Shown: positions 53,046 to 62,321 of the stretch, one piece after another
How the letters are laid out: each line of letters opens with the position of its first letter
How positions within the stretch are numbered: position 1 is the stretch's first letter
Assembly: GCF_025465935.1 (NCBI RefSeq)
Contig: NZ_JANLNV010000079.1
Span: 25,198 to 89,197 of the forward strand
Length of the DNA stretch: 64,000 bases
Source of the DNA: Pseudomonas sp. 7P_10.2_Bac1
GTDB taxonomy: Bacteria > Pseudomonadota > Gammaproteobacteria > Pseudomonadales > Pseudomonadaceae
Reading direction: 5' to 3'
Translations under genes and position numbers: made by a program
Notes under the pieces: model-generated
Seen by the model: the letters and a program-made list of their open reading frames with translations, nothing else
Told to the model about the DNA's origin: nothing
Databases searched by the model: none

Positions 53046-53089
53046 TTGACTTTTTACAAGTCGAAACGTATGTTTCAAACAAGTGTTTA
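53046..53089 (+). promoter_or_regulatory. psrA promoter with tandem PsrA operators
   Basis: TTGACT (53046-53051), 17-base spacer, TATGTT (53069-53074). Operator 1 GAAAC-GTAT-GTTTC (53063-53076) is a perfect PsrA site over the -10. Operator 2 CAAAC-AAGT-GTTTA (53076-53089) shares one base with it and has a mismatch at the last position. Autorepression by PsrA is known in Pseudomonas. Confidence 0.85.
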
Positions 53090-53113
53090 AATGTTTTGTC
53101 AGGCGGAGTAGCC

Positions 53114-53821
53114 ATGGCCCAGTCGGAAACCGTTGAACGTATCCTTGATGCTGCGGAGCAGCTGTTCGCGGAAAAAGGTTTTGCTGAAACTTCATTGCGG
53201 CTGATTACCAGCAAAGCCTCGGTCAACCTGGCGGCGGTCAATTACCATTTTGGGTCCAAGAAAGCGCTGATTCAGGCGGTATTCTCGCGTTTCCTGGGGC
53301 CGTTTTGCGCCAACCTCGATCGTGAGCTGGAGCGCCGCCAAGCCAAGTCTGAACCTCGTCCCAGCCTCGAAGAACTGTTGGAAATGCTGGTTGAGCAGGC
53401 GCTGGTGATTCAGCCGCGCAGTGGCAATGACCTCTCCATTTTCATGCGCTTGTTGGGGTTGGCGTTCAGCCAGAGCCAAGGGCACTTGCGTCGTTACCTG
53501 GAGGACATGTACGGCAAGGTGTTCCGCCGCTATATGTTGCTGGTTAATGAAGCGGCCCCGCAGATCCCGCCAATCGAGCTGTTCTGGCGCGTGCACTTCA
53601 TGCTGGGTGCGGCGGCGTTCAGCATGTCGGGCATCAAGGCCTTGCGGGCCATCGCTGAAACCGATTTTGGCGTCAACACCTCCATCGAACAGGTGATGCG
53701 CCTGATGGTGCCTTTCCTGGCAGCGGGCATGCGTGCCGAGAGCGGGGTCACAGACCCGGCGATGGCCAGCGCGCAACTGCGTCCGCGCACTAAAACGCCG
53801 CCGGTCTCCGCCAAGGTTTGA
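53114..53821 (+). CDS. psrA: TetR family regulator PsrA
   Basis: 235 residues. TetR helix-turn-helix (about 8-55; VERILDAAEQLFAEKGFAET and VNLAAVNYHFGSKKALIQAV) and a ligand-binding C-terminal domain. PsrA senses long-chain acyl compounds, represses itself and beta-oxidation genes, and activates rpoS. Start ATG 53114 has GGCGGAG upstream. It diverges from lexA. Confidence 0.93.
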   Translation: MAQSETVERILDAAEQLFAEKGFAETSLRLITSKASVNLAAVNYHFGSKKALIQAVFSRFLGPFCANLDRELERRQAKSEPRPSLEELLEMLVEQALVIQPRSGNDLSIFMRLLGLAFSQSQGHLRRYLEDMYGKVFRRYMLLVNEAAPQIPPIELFWRVHFMLGAAAFSMSGIKALRAIAETDFGVNTSIEQVMRLMVPFLAAGMRAESGVTDPAMASAQLRPRTKTPPVSAKV

Positions 53822-53991
53822 CCGCCTGCGGGTGGGCGCGGCAGCTTTGTTCCGCTAAGCTAGCCGCCATGCCCAGCCCTGACTTATTCCCGTCTCGTTC
53901 TGCGCTGCAGGCTCTCTGGTCTGCGGCGTGCACGGCTGTGCCTGCTAAGGCGGGCCGGGGGATAAGCGCTCATTCTCTTTAAGGATTTCCC

Positions 53992-55002
53992 ATGAGTTCA
54001 GCCTTGCAAGGTTCCTTGATGGTAGACGTCGCCGGTACCTGGCTGACGCCTGAAGACCGCCACTTGCTACGCCAACCTGAAGTGGGTGGCCTGATCATCT
54101 TCGCCCGCAACATTGAGCACCCGCGCCAGGTGCGTGAGTTGAGTGCTTCCATTCGCGCCATTCGCCCGGACCTGCTGCTGGCCGTCGATCAGGAAGGCGG
54201 CCGGGTGCAGCGCTTGCGCCAGGGCTTTGTGCGTCTACCGGCGATGCGGGCAATTGCTGACAAGCCCGACGCGCAGTATCTGGCCGAACAGTGTGGCTGG
54301 ATCATGGCCACCGAAGTTCTGGCGGTGGGGTTGGACTTGAGCTTTGCTCCGGTGCTGGACCTTGATTACCAGCGCAGTGCGGTTGTGGGCACGCGCTCAT
54401 TCGAAGGCGACCCCGAGCGTGCTGCGCTTCTGGCAGGTGCCTTTATTCGCGGCATGAACGATGCGGGGATGGCTGCGACCGGTAAGCATTTTCCGGGGCA
54501 CGGGTGGGCAGAGGCTGATTCACATGTCGCCATCCCGACGGATGAGCGCAGTCTTGAGCAGATCCGTAGCCATGACCTGGTGCCTTTTGCGCGTTTGAGC
54601 AAGCACTTGGCAGGCGTGATGCCGGCGCATGTGATCTACCCGCAAGTTGATAATCAGCCCGCCGGATTCTCCCGCCGCTGGTTGCAGGATATTTTGCGCG
54701 GTGAATTGCAATTTGACGGTGTTATTTTCAGTGACGACTTGTCGATGGCCGGGGCGCACGTAGTCGGCGATGCGGCCAGCCGTATCGAGGCTGCCTTGTC
54801 TGCGGGTTGCGATATGGGTCTGGTGTGCAACGATCGGGCAGCAGCTGAACTGGCCCTCAGTGCAGCACAGCGCTTGAAGGTCACGCCGTCTGCGCGTATT
54901 GCCCGCATGCGCACGCAAGCCTGGGCCAGCACGGACTATCGGCAGGACCCACGCTGGCTAGTGGCCACAGGCGCCCTCAAAGATGCTGGTTTGATTGATT
55001 AA
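53992..55002 (+). CDS. nagZ: Beta-N-acetylglucosaminidase NagZ
   Basis: 336 residues, glycoside hydrolase family 3. The signature KHFPGHGWAEADSH near residue 165 holds the Asp/His acid-base pair, and the nucleophile aspartate is in VIFSDDLSMAGA near 247. It removes GlcNAc from anhydromuropeptides in the cytoplasm during cell-wall recycling, a step linked to AmpC induction. mtiP follows after 26 bases. Confidence 0.95.
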   Translation: MSSALQGSLMVDVAGTWLTPEDRHLLRQPEVGGLIIFARNIEHPRQVRELSASIRAIRPDLLLAVDQEGGRVQRLRQGFVRLPAMRAIADKPDAQYLAEQCGWIMATEVLAVGLDLSFAPVLDLDYQRSAVVGTRSFEGDPERAALLAGAFIRGMNDAGMAATGKHFPGHGWAEADSHVAIPTDERSLEQIRSHDLVPFARLSKHLAGVMPAHVIYPQVDNQPAGFSRRWLQDILRGELQFDGVIFSDDLSMAGAHVVGDAASRIEAALSAGCDMGLVCNDRAAAELALSAAQRLKVTPSARIARMRTQAWASTDYRQDPRWLVATGALKDAGLID

Positions 55003-55028
55003 CTCAAGTTTTTAAGAGGCAAGGTTCG

Positions 55029-55766
55029 ATGACGGTTTACGCAATTATTGGTGGCACGGGGCTGACTCAACTCGAGGGTTTGACCATCAGCCGCTCGCTG
55101 GCGCTGGACACACCTTACGGGCCCACGTCTGCTGACATCCAGATAGGTGAGTTCGGCGGTCGTGAAGTGCTGTTTCTGGCCCGTCACGGTCACCCGCACC
55201 GGGTGCCGCCGCATCAGGTGAACTACCGCGCCAATATTTGGGCCTTGAAACAGGCTGGGGCCGAGGCGATTCTGGCGGTGAACGCGGTGGGCGGGATTCA
55301 CATGGCGATGGGCACCGGGCATTTCTGCGTGCCGCACCAGTTGATCGACTACACCAGTGGGCGCGAACACACCTATTTCGCCGGTGACCTGGAGCACGTG
55401 ACCCACATTGATTTCAGTTACCCCTACACCGAATCCCTGCGTCAGCAGTTGATCAGCGCCCTGGCTGCCGAAGGGTGTTACTACAGCACCCACGGTGTTT
55501 ATGCCGCAACACAAGGTCCGCGCCTGGAAACCGTGGCGGAAATCGCCCGCCTTGAGCGCGACGGCTGCGACATTGTGGGTATGACCGGCATGCCAGAAGC
55601 TGCGTTGGCTCGCGAGCTGGACCTGGACTACGCGTGTCTGGCGCTGGTAGTCAATCCGGCAGCGGGCAAGACCACGGCGGTGATTACCATGGCCGAAATC
55701 GAGCAGGCATTGCACGACGGTATGGGCAAGGTCAAAGCGACCCTGGCGCGCGTGCTGGCGGGTTAA
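55029..55766 (+). CDS. mtiP: S-methyl-5'-thioinosine phosphorylase
   Basis: 245 residues of the MTAP/PNP family. GGTGLTQL at the N-terminus binds phosphate, RHGHPHRVPPHQVNYRANIW near residue 57 and MTGMPEAALARELDLDYACL near 190 are family blocks. PA3004, the counterpart at this place in P. aeruginosa, acts on methylthioinosine and salvages methionine and hypoxanthine. Substrate preference here is taken from that enzyme. Confidence 0.9.
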   Translation: MTVYAIIGGTGLTQLEGLTISRSLALDTPYGPTSADIQIGEFGGREVLFLARHGHPHRVPPHQVNYRANIWALKQAGAEAILAVNAVGGIHMAMGTGHFCVPHQLIDYTSGREHTYFAGDLEHVTHIDFSYPYTESLRQQLISALAAEGCYYSTHGVYAATQGPRLETVAEIARLERDGCDIVGMTGMPEAALARELDLDYACLALVVNPAAGKTTAVITMAEIEQALHDGMGKVKATLARVLAG

Positions 55767-55794
55767 CGAGGCACAGGTAACGCTTCAGGAATTG

Positions 55795-55838
55795 CCGCAG
55801 GCTGCGATCTTTCAAGATCAAAAAATCGCAGCCTGCGG
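55795..55838. terminator. Perfect 14-bp inverted repeat between converging mtiP and helicase gene
   Basis: CCGCAGGCTGCGAT (55795-55808) and ATCGCAGCCTGCGG (55825-55838). It is also a common Pseudomonas repeat type and may act as terminator on either strand, though a strict T-run is absent. Confidence 0.6.
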
Positions 55839-55842
55839 ATTT

Positions 55843-58545
55843 CTAGCGTTTTTCGGTTTTGGGCGGCAACGGTGCAAACAGCGCATCGATGTCGTCGTCC
55901 TGCAGTTTCCAGTCGCCAGCGATGCGGCCATCCAGCACGCCTGCCGCCAAATCTGATTTCTCCTGCTGCAGGTGCTGAATTTTCTCTTCCACCGTGCCGC
56001 GCGCAATCATCTTGTACACAAACACCGGTTTTTCCTGGCCAATGCGATAGGCGCGGTCGGTGGCCTGGTTTTCGGCGGCCGGGTTCCACCACGGATCGTA
56101 GTGAATCACGGTGTCGGCTTCGGTCAGGTTCAAGCCGACGCCGCCAGCCTTGAGACTGATGAGGAAGATCTGCAGTTTGCCACTCTGAAAGTCTTTGACC
56201 GGCGCACGCCGATCGCGGGTTTGGCCTGTGAGCAACGCGTAGCGGATGTCGCGTTTCTTCAGTTCCGCCTCGATCAGTTCCAGCATCGAGGTGAACTGTG
56301 AAAACAGCAGGATGCGCCGTCCCTCGGCGAATAGTTCTTCGAGCATGCTCATCAAGCTGTCGAGCTTGCCCGAGGTACTGCCTTTTTTCGGCGGCGTGCT
56401 GCTGACCAGGCGCAGGTCACAGCAAACCTGTCGCAGTTTGAGCAACGCCTCAAGGATGATGATCTGGCTGCGGCCCACGCCTTTGCGGGTGATTTCGTCG
56501 CGAACCTTTTTGTCCATGGCCAGGCGCATGGTCTCGTAGACGTCACGCTGCGCCTCGTTGAGATCGACCCAGTGGATGATCTCGGTTTTGGGTGGCAACT
56601 CGGTGGCGACTTGCTCCTTGGTGCGGCGCAACAGAAAAGGTTTGATGCGGGCATTGAGGTGTTGCAAACGTTCGTCGCTGCCTTGGCGCTCGATCGGTAT
56701 CCGGTAGTTGTGATTGAACGCTCTAACGTTGCCCAGCCAGCCGGGAAGCAAGAAGTTGAACAGTGACCATAGTTCACCCAAGTGGTTTTCCAGTGGGGTG
56801 CCGCTCAGGCACAGGCGCTGACGGGCAATCAGCTCACACGCCGCCAGTGACGCTTTACTGTCAGGGTTTTTGATGTACTGCGCTTCGTCCAGGATCAGCA
56901 CGTGCAACGGCAGTTTGGCCAGTTTTTCAATGTCTTTGGGCAACAGCGCATAGGTGGTGAGGATCAGGTCGTAATCGTTGAGGTGCTCGAAATGCTTTTT
57001 ACGTGTTGCGCCTACCAGCGCCAGCACCTTGAGTTGCGGGGTGAAGTGCGCGGCTTCGTCCAGCCAGTTGGGAATCAGGCTGGTGGGCATCACTACCATG
57101 GCCGGTCGGTCGAGGCGGCCGGCATCTTTCTCGGACAGAATATGCGCCAGTGTTTGCAGGGTTTTGCCCAGGCCCATGTCATCGGCAAGAATACCGCCGA
57201 CCTCAAGCTGGCGCAGTGACTGCATCCAGCTCAGTCCTTCAAGCTGATACGGTCGCAGGTTGGCATTCAACCCTTGCGGGGCGTCGACGCTGAAGTCCTT
57301 GATATCTCGCAGGCGTTGCGCAAAACCGCGAATATGTTCGCCACCTTCCCAGCGCAACGGCATGGCGTCCAGTGCATTGAGACGCGGCGCGTCTGCGCTT
57401 TTGATTCGCAGGGCAGTCGCCCCCGGCTCGCCCAGATAGAACTCGTCCAGGGTGGCCAACACCGGTTTCAGGCGGCCATAGGGCAGGGCAACTTGCAGTG
57501 GTCCATGGCCACTGTTGGGCGTTGCCGGGATATTCACCAGAATCAGCTCATCATCGCGGCGTCTGGCGAGTTTTTCGGGGCTGAGGATGTCGGTGTGCGA
57601 ACGCATCAGGTTCAACAGAATCGGCAGCAGGCTCAGGCGCTGGCCGTTCACGATGATCCCCAGTTCCAGGTCGAACCAGTCGTGCTCCGGGGCTTCGTCG
57701 ACGTTGGCATACCAGTCTTCGATTGGCGTCAGATCAAAGCCGAAGTCTTCGTCAATCTCCAGCTCCCAGCCTTGTTCGCGCAGGTTGGGCATCTGGTTCA
57801 GGGTGAAGTTGAGCCAGGCGCTGTCGTTGACCATTTCATACAACTCGCCGGCGCTTTCCGGCAGTGCTTTGCTCTGGCGCGTGGCAATTTTGAAACCCAG
57901 CTCACGCAGTTGTTCGCGATAGGCATGTTCTGCTTCGGGCAGACGCTTGATTCGCAGGGTTTGCTGCTCTTGGCGGACCAGAATGTCGGCAGCCCTTTGC
58001 CCGCTGACGTAGTGCTCCAGGTAATTGAATGACAGCGCGGCACGGTGCTGGGTGTAGCGCTGCATTTTCCCGTTGCGTGGTTCAAAGGCGCTGAATTCTG
58101 CGCTGGCCAGCCACAGCCGTGGCCGTGGCTGGATGTCTTCGCTCAGTACTTCTGGCAGGTTGGCGGGGCGACGCGCGTCGAGTACAGCCTGGAGTTTTTC
58201 CAGCAGTTCGGCGTCCTTGGCAGCAGCGGGGTAGTTCAAGGTGTCTTCAATCTTCAGTAATACGGCAGCGGTGTGCTTGCAGTTGGTGCGCACGGGGCAG
58301 GTGCAGTTCGCGCTCACCAGCAGCAGGGTGCCTTTGGCGGATTCGCGTAACTGAATGGTCTGGCGATAGATGTTGTCCCCGGAACCCTGGCAACTGGCCG
58401 AAATCAGGCTATCGCCGATCTGCGCGATTCTGACACGGTTCTCCCGGGCGTAGCGGCGGCCACGCTCCAGGCTTTGCTCTTTGAAACGACTGACCCACGT
58501 CGCTGCAAGCGGCTTGGTCAGCCGAGGGGTCAGGTTCTGGTCCAT
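55843..58545 (-). CDS. SNF2/Rad54-type DEAD helicase with SWIM zinc finger
   Basis: 900 residues. SWIM finger near residue 90 (CTCPVRTNCKH, the CxC...CxH ligands), then SNF2 domain: Walker A DDMGLGKTLQTL near 460, DEAQYIKN near 565, and the C-terminal helicase with SLKAGGVGLNLTEADTVIHY near 800 and DRAYRIGQ near 835. Probably remodels protein-DNA complexes or acts in transcription-coupled processes like RapA. It follows mfd after 24 bases, which suggests co-transcription. ATG 58545 is chosen over an upstream TTG. Confidence 0.88.
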   Translation of the reverse strand: MDQNLTPRLTKPLAATWVSRFKEQSLERGRRYARENRVRIAQIGDSLISASCQGSGDNIYRQTIQLRESAKGTLLLVSANCTCPVRTNCKHTAAVLLKIEDTLNYPAAAKDAELLEKLQAVLDARRPANLPEVLSEDIQPRPRLWLASAEFSAFEPRNGKMQRYTQHRAALSFNYLEHYVSGQRAADILVRQEQQTLRIKRLPEAEHAYREQLRELGFKIATRQSKALPESAGELYEMVNDSAWLNFTLNQMPNLREQGWELEIDEDFGFDLTPIEDWYANVDEAPEHDWFDLELGIIVNGQRLSLLPILLNLMRSHTDILSPEKLARRRDDELILVNIPATPNSGHGPLQVALPYGRLKPVLATLDEFYLGEPGATALRIKSADAPRLNALDAMPLRWEGGEHIRGFAQRLRDIKDFSVDAPQGLNANLRPYQLEGLSWMQSLRQLEVGGILADDMGLGKTLQTLAHILSEKDAGRLDRPAMVVMPTSLIPNWLDEAAHFTPQLKVLALVGATRKKHFEHLNDYDLILTTYALLPKDIEKLAKLPLHVLILDEAQYIKNPDSKASLAACELIARQRLCLSGTPLENHLGELWSLFNFLLPGWLGNVRAFNHNYRIPIERQGSDERLQHLNARIKPFLLRRTKEQVATELPPKTEIIHWVDLNEAQRDVYETMRLAMDKKVRDEITRKGVGRSQIIILEALLKLRQVCCDLRLVSSTPPKKGSTSGKLDSLMSMLEELFAEGRRILLFSQFTSMLELIEAELKKRDIRYALLTGQTRDRRAPVKDFQSGKLQIFLISLKAGGVGLNLTEADTVIHYDPWWNPAAENQATDRAYRIGQEKPVFVYKMIARGTVEEKIQHLQQEKSDLAAGVLDGRIAGDWKLQDDDIDALFAPLPPKTEKR

Positions 58546-58569
58546 GGGTGTTTCATTGCACAAGTCCCA

Positions 58570-61500
58570 TCAGGAAGGCTTCGGTGTGAGGCGCTCCAGG
58601 AGAGCCTCAATGATGTTGAAGCGTTCATCCGGGCGCTCCATCGGCGCCATGAATTTGAACAGCGTCGCCCCTTCGAATTTGTAGCGGTTGGGCTGGCTCT
58701 GAATCAGTTTGATCAGGGTCAGCGGATCGACCGGGGTGTCAGAGGCAAACTCGACGCGCCCACCTTGCGGCCCGGCGTCGATTTTCTTGATACCCAGTTG
58801 CTCGGCCTGCAATTTCAGCAGAGTGATCCGCACCAGGTTCTTTGTGGGCTCCGGCAGTAAGCCAAAACGGTCGATCATCTCAACCTGCAAATCCTTGAGG
58901 CCGTCTTCGTCCGTGGCCGAGGCAATGCGCTTGTAGAGGATCAGGCGCGCATGCACGTCCGGCAGATAGGATTCCGGAATCAACGCCGGGACCCGCAAGT
59001 TGATTTCGGGACCACCGCCCAGTGGCTGCTCGAGGTTGGGTTGTTCGCCCTTGCGGATCGACTTGACCGCGCGTTCGAGCATTTCCATGTACAGGGTAAA
59101 GCCGACCGCCTGGATCTGGCCGCTTTGGCCATCGCCCAGCAACTCGCCCGCACCGCGGATTTCCAGGTCGTTGGTGGCCAGAACAAAACCGGCGCCCAGG
59201 TCCTGGGTGTTGGCGATGGCTTCGAGGCGTTTTTGCGCGTCGCCGGTGATTTGCTGGCGCGGTGGCGTCAACAGGTACGCGTAGGCCTGGTGGTGACTGC
59301 GCCCAACGCGGCCGCGCAACTGGTGCAACTGCGCCAGGCCGAACTTGTCCGCGCGCTCGATGATGATGGTGTTGGCGCTCGGCACGTCGATGCCGGTTTC
59401 GATGATGGTGGAGGCGATCAGCACGTTGAAGCGCTTGTGATAGAAGTCGCTCATCACCTGTTCGAGTTCGCTTTCGCGCATTTGCCCATGGCCGATGCCG
59501 ATTCGCGCTTCCGGAACCAGTGCCGAAAGGTCGGCGGCACATTTCTCGATGCTTTTCACATCGTTGTGCAGGTAATACACCTGGCCGCCGCGCAGCAGTT
59601 CACGCAACAGGGCTTCTTTGACCGTGCTGTTGTTTTGCTCCATGACGAAGGTGCGCACTGACAATCGGCGCGCCGGTGGCGTGGCGATGATCGACAGGTC
59701 ACGCATGCCCGATACCGCCATGTTCAGCGTTCGCGGGATCGGCGTAGCGGTGAGGGTCAGAATGTCGACCTCACTGCGCAGGGCCTTGAGCTGTTCCTTT
59801 TGGCGCACCCCGAAACGGTGTTCTTCGTCGATGATCACCAGCCCCAGGTTTTTGATTTTGACGTCGTCCTGCAGCAGCTTGTGCGTGCCGATCACGATGT
59901 CGATCTTGCCTTCGGCCAGGTCGGCCACGGCCTGGTTGATTTCTTTGGCGGACTTGAAGCGGCTCATTACTTCGACGCGCACCGGCCAGTCGGCAAAACG
60001 GTCGCGGAAGCTGTTGTAGTGCTGCTGGGCGAGCAGGGTGGTTGGCACCAGAATCGCCACCTGACGGCCACCGTGAACGGCAATAAAGGCGGCGCGCATG
60101 GCCACTTCGGTTTTACCAAAGCCCACGTCACCACACACCAGGCGGTCCATCGGCTTGGGCGACAACATGTCGGCGCGCACGGCTTCGATGGTGGTTTGCT
60201 GGTCCGGTGTTTCTTCAAACGGGAAGCCAGCACTGAACGTTGCGTAATCGGCTTTCGGATCGGCAAACGCGTAGCCTTCGCGGGCCGCGCGGCGAGCATA
60301 GATGTCGAGCAACTCGGCGGCCACGTCACGCACTTGTTCGGCGGCTTTGCGCTTGGCTTTTTGCCAGGTTTCAGAGCCCAGGCGATGCAGCGGCGCCAGT
60401 TCGTCATCACTGCCGGTGTAGCGGGCGATCAGGTGCAGGTTGGCCACCGGCACATACAGCTTGGCGCCCTCGGCGTACTCGAGGGTCAGGAACTCGGCTA
60501 CCTGATTGTCGACTTCCAGCGTCGCCAGCCCTTGGTAGCGCCCCACGCCGTGGTCAATGTGCACCACCGGCGCGCCTTCACGCAGCTCGGTGAGGTTCTT
60601 GATCACCGCGTCGTTGTTGGCGTCTGCACGTTTTTCGCGGCGCCGACGTTGCATCACGCGTTGCCCGAACAGCGGGCTTTCGGCGATCAGTGCGAGGGCC
60701 GGATCGTCCAGCAGCAAGCCTTCATCCAGCGGAGCGATGGTGATCGCCAGGCGATGTTTGCTGGCGACAAAATCAGCCCAGTTGTCGACGTTCTTCGGAC
60801 GTAGCTTTAGCCGCTCCAGCAGTTCGAGCAGCACTTCGCGGCGCCCGGCTGATTCAGCGGTGAACAGTACGCGGCCATCAAACTGTTCGAGAAACCCTGA
60901 CAGCGCCGCCAGCGGCTGGCTGGCCTTGGCTTCAATCGCCAGATTCGGTAGCGCTTGTGCAGGGAAACGCTCGCGGCTGCTGCCTGCGTCGATGTCGTCC
61001 TGGCTGGCCACCACGCGCGGCCAACTTTTAAGACGGGCGAAGCAGTCTTCTACTGGCAGGAACAATTCGGCTGGCGGTAACAAGGGCCGCGACGGATCAA
61101 CCCTGCGTTCTTCATAGCGGTTGCGCACATCCGACCAGAAGTTTTCTGCTGCCTGCTCGATACCCGGTAGCGAGAACACTTGGGTGTCCCCCGGCAGGTA
61201 GTCGAACAGTGTCGAGGTTTCTTCGAAAAACAGTGGCAGGTAATACTCGATGCCCGCGGGGGTAATTCCGCTGGTCAGGTCCTGAAAAATCGGACAGCGG
61301 CGGAAATCGACATCGAAACGTTCACGAAAGCGTGCCTTGAAACGGGTCACAGCGTCCTTTTGCAGCGGGAACTCACGGGCTGGCAGCAAACGCACCGATT
61401 CCACTTTGTCGATGGAGCGCTGGTTCTCGGGGTCGAAGGTGCGCAGGGTTTCGATTTCATCATCGAACAGATCGATCCGGTACGGCAGTTTACTGCCCAT

Positions 61501-62019
61501 CGGGAACAGGTCGATCAGCGCACCCCGCACCGCGAATTCGCCGTGCTCATACACGGTGTCGACGCAGCGATAACCACTGGCCTCAAGACGCGTGCGCATT
61601 TGCTCGACGTCGAGTTTTTGGCCTACATCCAGCACCAGGCTGCTACCCAACAGGAACTTGGTCGGCGCCAGGCGATGTAGGGCGGTGGTAATGGGCACTA
61701 CCAAAACCCCGTGGTCCAGCTCTGGCAGCCTGTAGAGGCTGGCGATGCGCTGGGAAATGATGTCTTGGTGCGGCGAGAACAGGTCGTAGGGCAGGGTTTC
61801 CCAGTCAGGGAAATGCAGCACCGGCAAATCGGGGGCGAAAAACCGTAGTTCCTGTTCGAGACGCTCAGCACTTTGGCTGTCAGCCGTCAGGAGCAGGGTG
61901 AAGCGCTGGGCAGCGCTGGCAGCTTCGGCAATGGCGAGGCTCAGGGCAGCACCGGGCAGATTGCTCCAGTGCTGTTTTCCTGCCTTGGCAGGGAGTTTGG
62001 GTAGACGCAGGACGGGCAC
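58570..62019 (-). CDS. mfd: Transcription-repair coupling factor Mfd
   Basis: 1149 residues from GTG 62019, near the 1148 known for P. aeruginosa. UvrB-homology region in the N-terminal third, RNA polymerase interaction domain near 500 (VVHIDHGVGRYQGL), RecG-like translocase with Walker A GDVGFGKTEVAMRAAF near 645 and DEEHRFGVRQKEQL near 745, and a C-terminal UvrA-binding domain. It removes stalled RNA polymerase and recruits repair. The frame is open 17 codons upstream, but VPVLRLPKLP is the family start. Confidence 0.95.
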   Translation of the reverse strand: MPVLRLPKLPAKAGKQHWSNLPGAALSLAIAEAASAAQRFTLLLTADSQSAERLEQELRFFAPDLPVLHFPDWETLPYDLFSPHQDIISQRIASLYRLPELDHGVLVVPITTALHRLAPTKFLLGSSLVLDVGQKLDVEQMRTRLEASGYRCVDTVYEHGEFAVRGALIDLFPMGSKLPYRIDLFDDEIETLRTFDPENQRSIDKVESVRLLPAREFPLQKDAVTRFKARFRERFDVDFRRCPIFQDLTSGITPAGIEYYLPLFFEETSTLFDYLPGDTQVFSLPGIEQAAENFWSDVRNRYEERRVDPSRPLLPPAELFLPVEDCFARLKSWPRVVASQDDIDAGSSRERFPAQALPNLAIEAKASQPLAALSGFLEQFDGRVLFTAESAGRREVLLELLERLKLRPKNVDNWADFVASKHRLAITIAPLDEGLLLDDPALALIAESPLFGQRVMQRRRREKRADANNDAVIKNLTELREGAPVVHIDHGVGRYQGLATLEVDNQVAEFLTLEYAEGAKLYVPVANLHLIARYTGSDDELAPLHRLGSETWQKAKRKAAEQVRDVAAELLDIYARRAAREGYAFADPKADYATFSAGFPFEETPDQQTTIEAVRADMLSPKPMDRLVCGDVGFGKTEVAMRAAFIAVHGGRQVAILVPTTLLAQQHYNSFRDRFADWPVRVEVMSRFKSAKEINQAVADLAEGKIDIVIGTHKLLQDDVKIKNLGLVIIDEEHRFGVRQKEQLKALRSEVDILTLTATPIPRTLNMAVSGMRDLSIIATPPARRLSVRTFVMEQNNSTVKEALLRELLRGGQVYYLHNDVKSIEKCAADLSALVPEARIGIGHGQMRESELEQVMSDFYHKRFNVLIASTIIETGIDVPSANTIIIERADKFGLAQLHQLRGRVGRSHHQAYAYLLTPPRQQITGDAQKRLEAIANTQDLGAGFVLATNDLEIRGAGELLGDGQSGQIQAVGFTLYMEMLERAVKSIRKGEQPNLEQPLGGGPEINLRVPALIPESYLPDVHARLILYKRIASATDEDGLKDLQVEMIDRFGLLPEPTKNLVRITLLKLQAEQLGIKKIDAGPQGGRVEFASDTPVDPLTLIKLIQSQPNRYKFEGATLFKFMAPMERPDERFNIIEALLERLTPKPS

Positions 62020-62253
62020 GGAAGGTTGAGCTCCAAGCGTTGCGGCAAAGAGGCCAATTGTAACGGCCAAGGGGGTGGCTGTCAGTTGCCGTCTTTAATG
62101 GAGTATTGAAATCAGTGCTTTAGGGTGCAAAACCAGGGGCTAGAGAATGTTGCGGCCCGGCCCTGAACCGCGGAAAAGCTGATTGTTAGAAAATTATTTG
62201 CCTTTATTTATTGGAGCTTAAACGTTTCAGTAAGGGTGTATGACAGGCGTGCA

Positions 62254-62282
62254 TTGCCCAGGCATGGACACAACTGCATAAT
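62254..62282 (+). promoter_or_regulatory. Sigma-70 promoter of gapB
   Basis: TTGCCC (62254-62259), 17-base spacer, CATAAT (62277-62282) with TG just before it (extended -10). The 302-base gap to mfd holds no gene; the mfd promoter could not be placed. Confidence 0.65.
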
Positions 62283-62321
62283 GTAGCCCCTTTTTTCAGC
62301 CCCTACATGTGGAAGGTTCCC

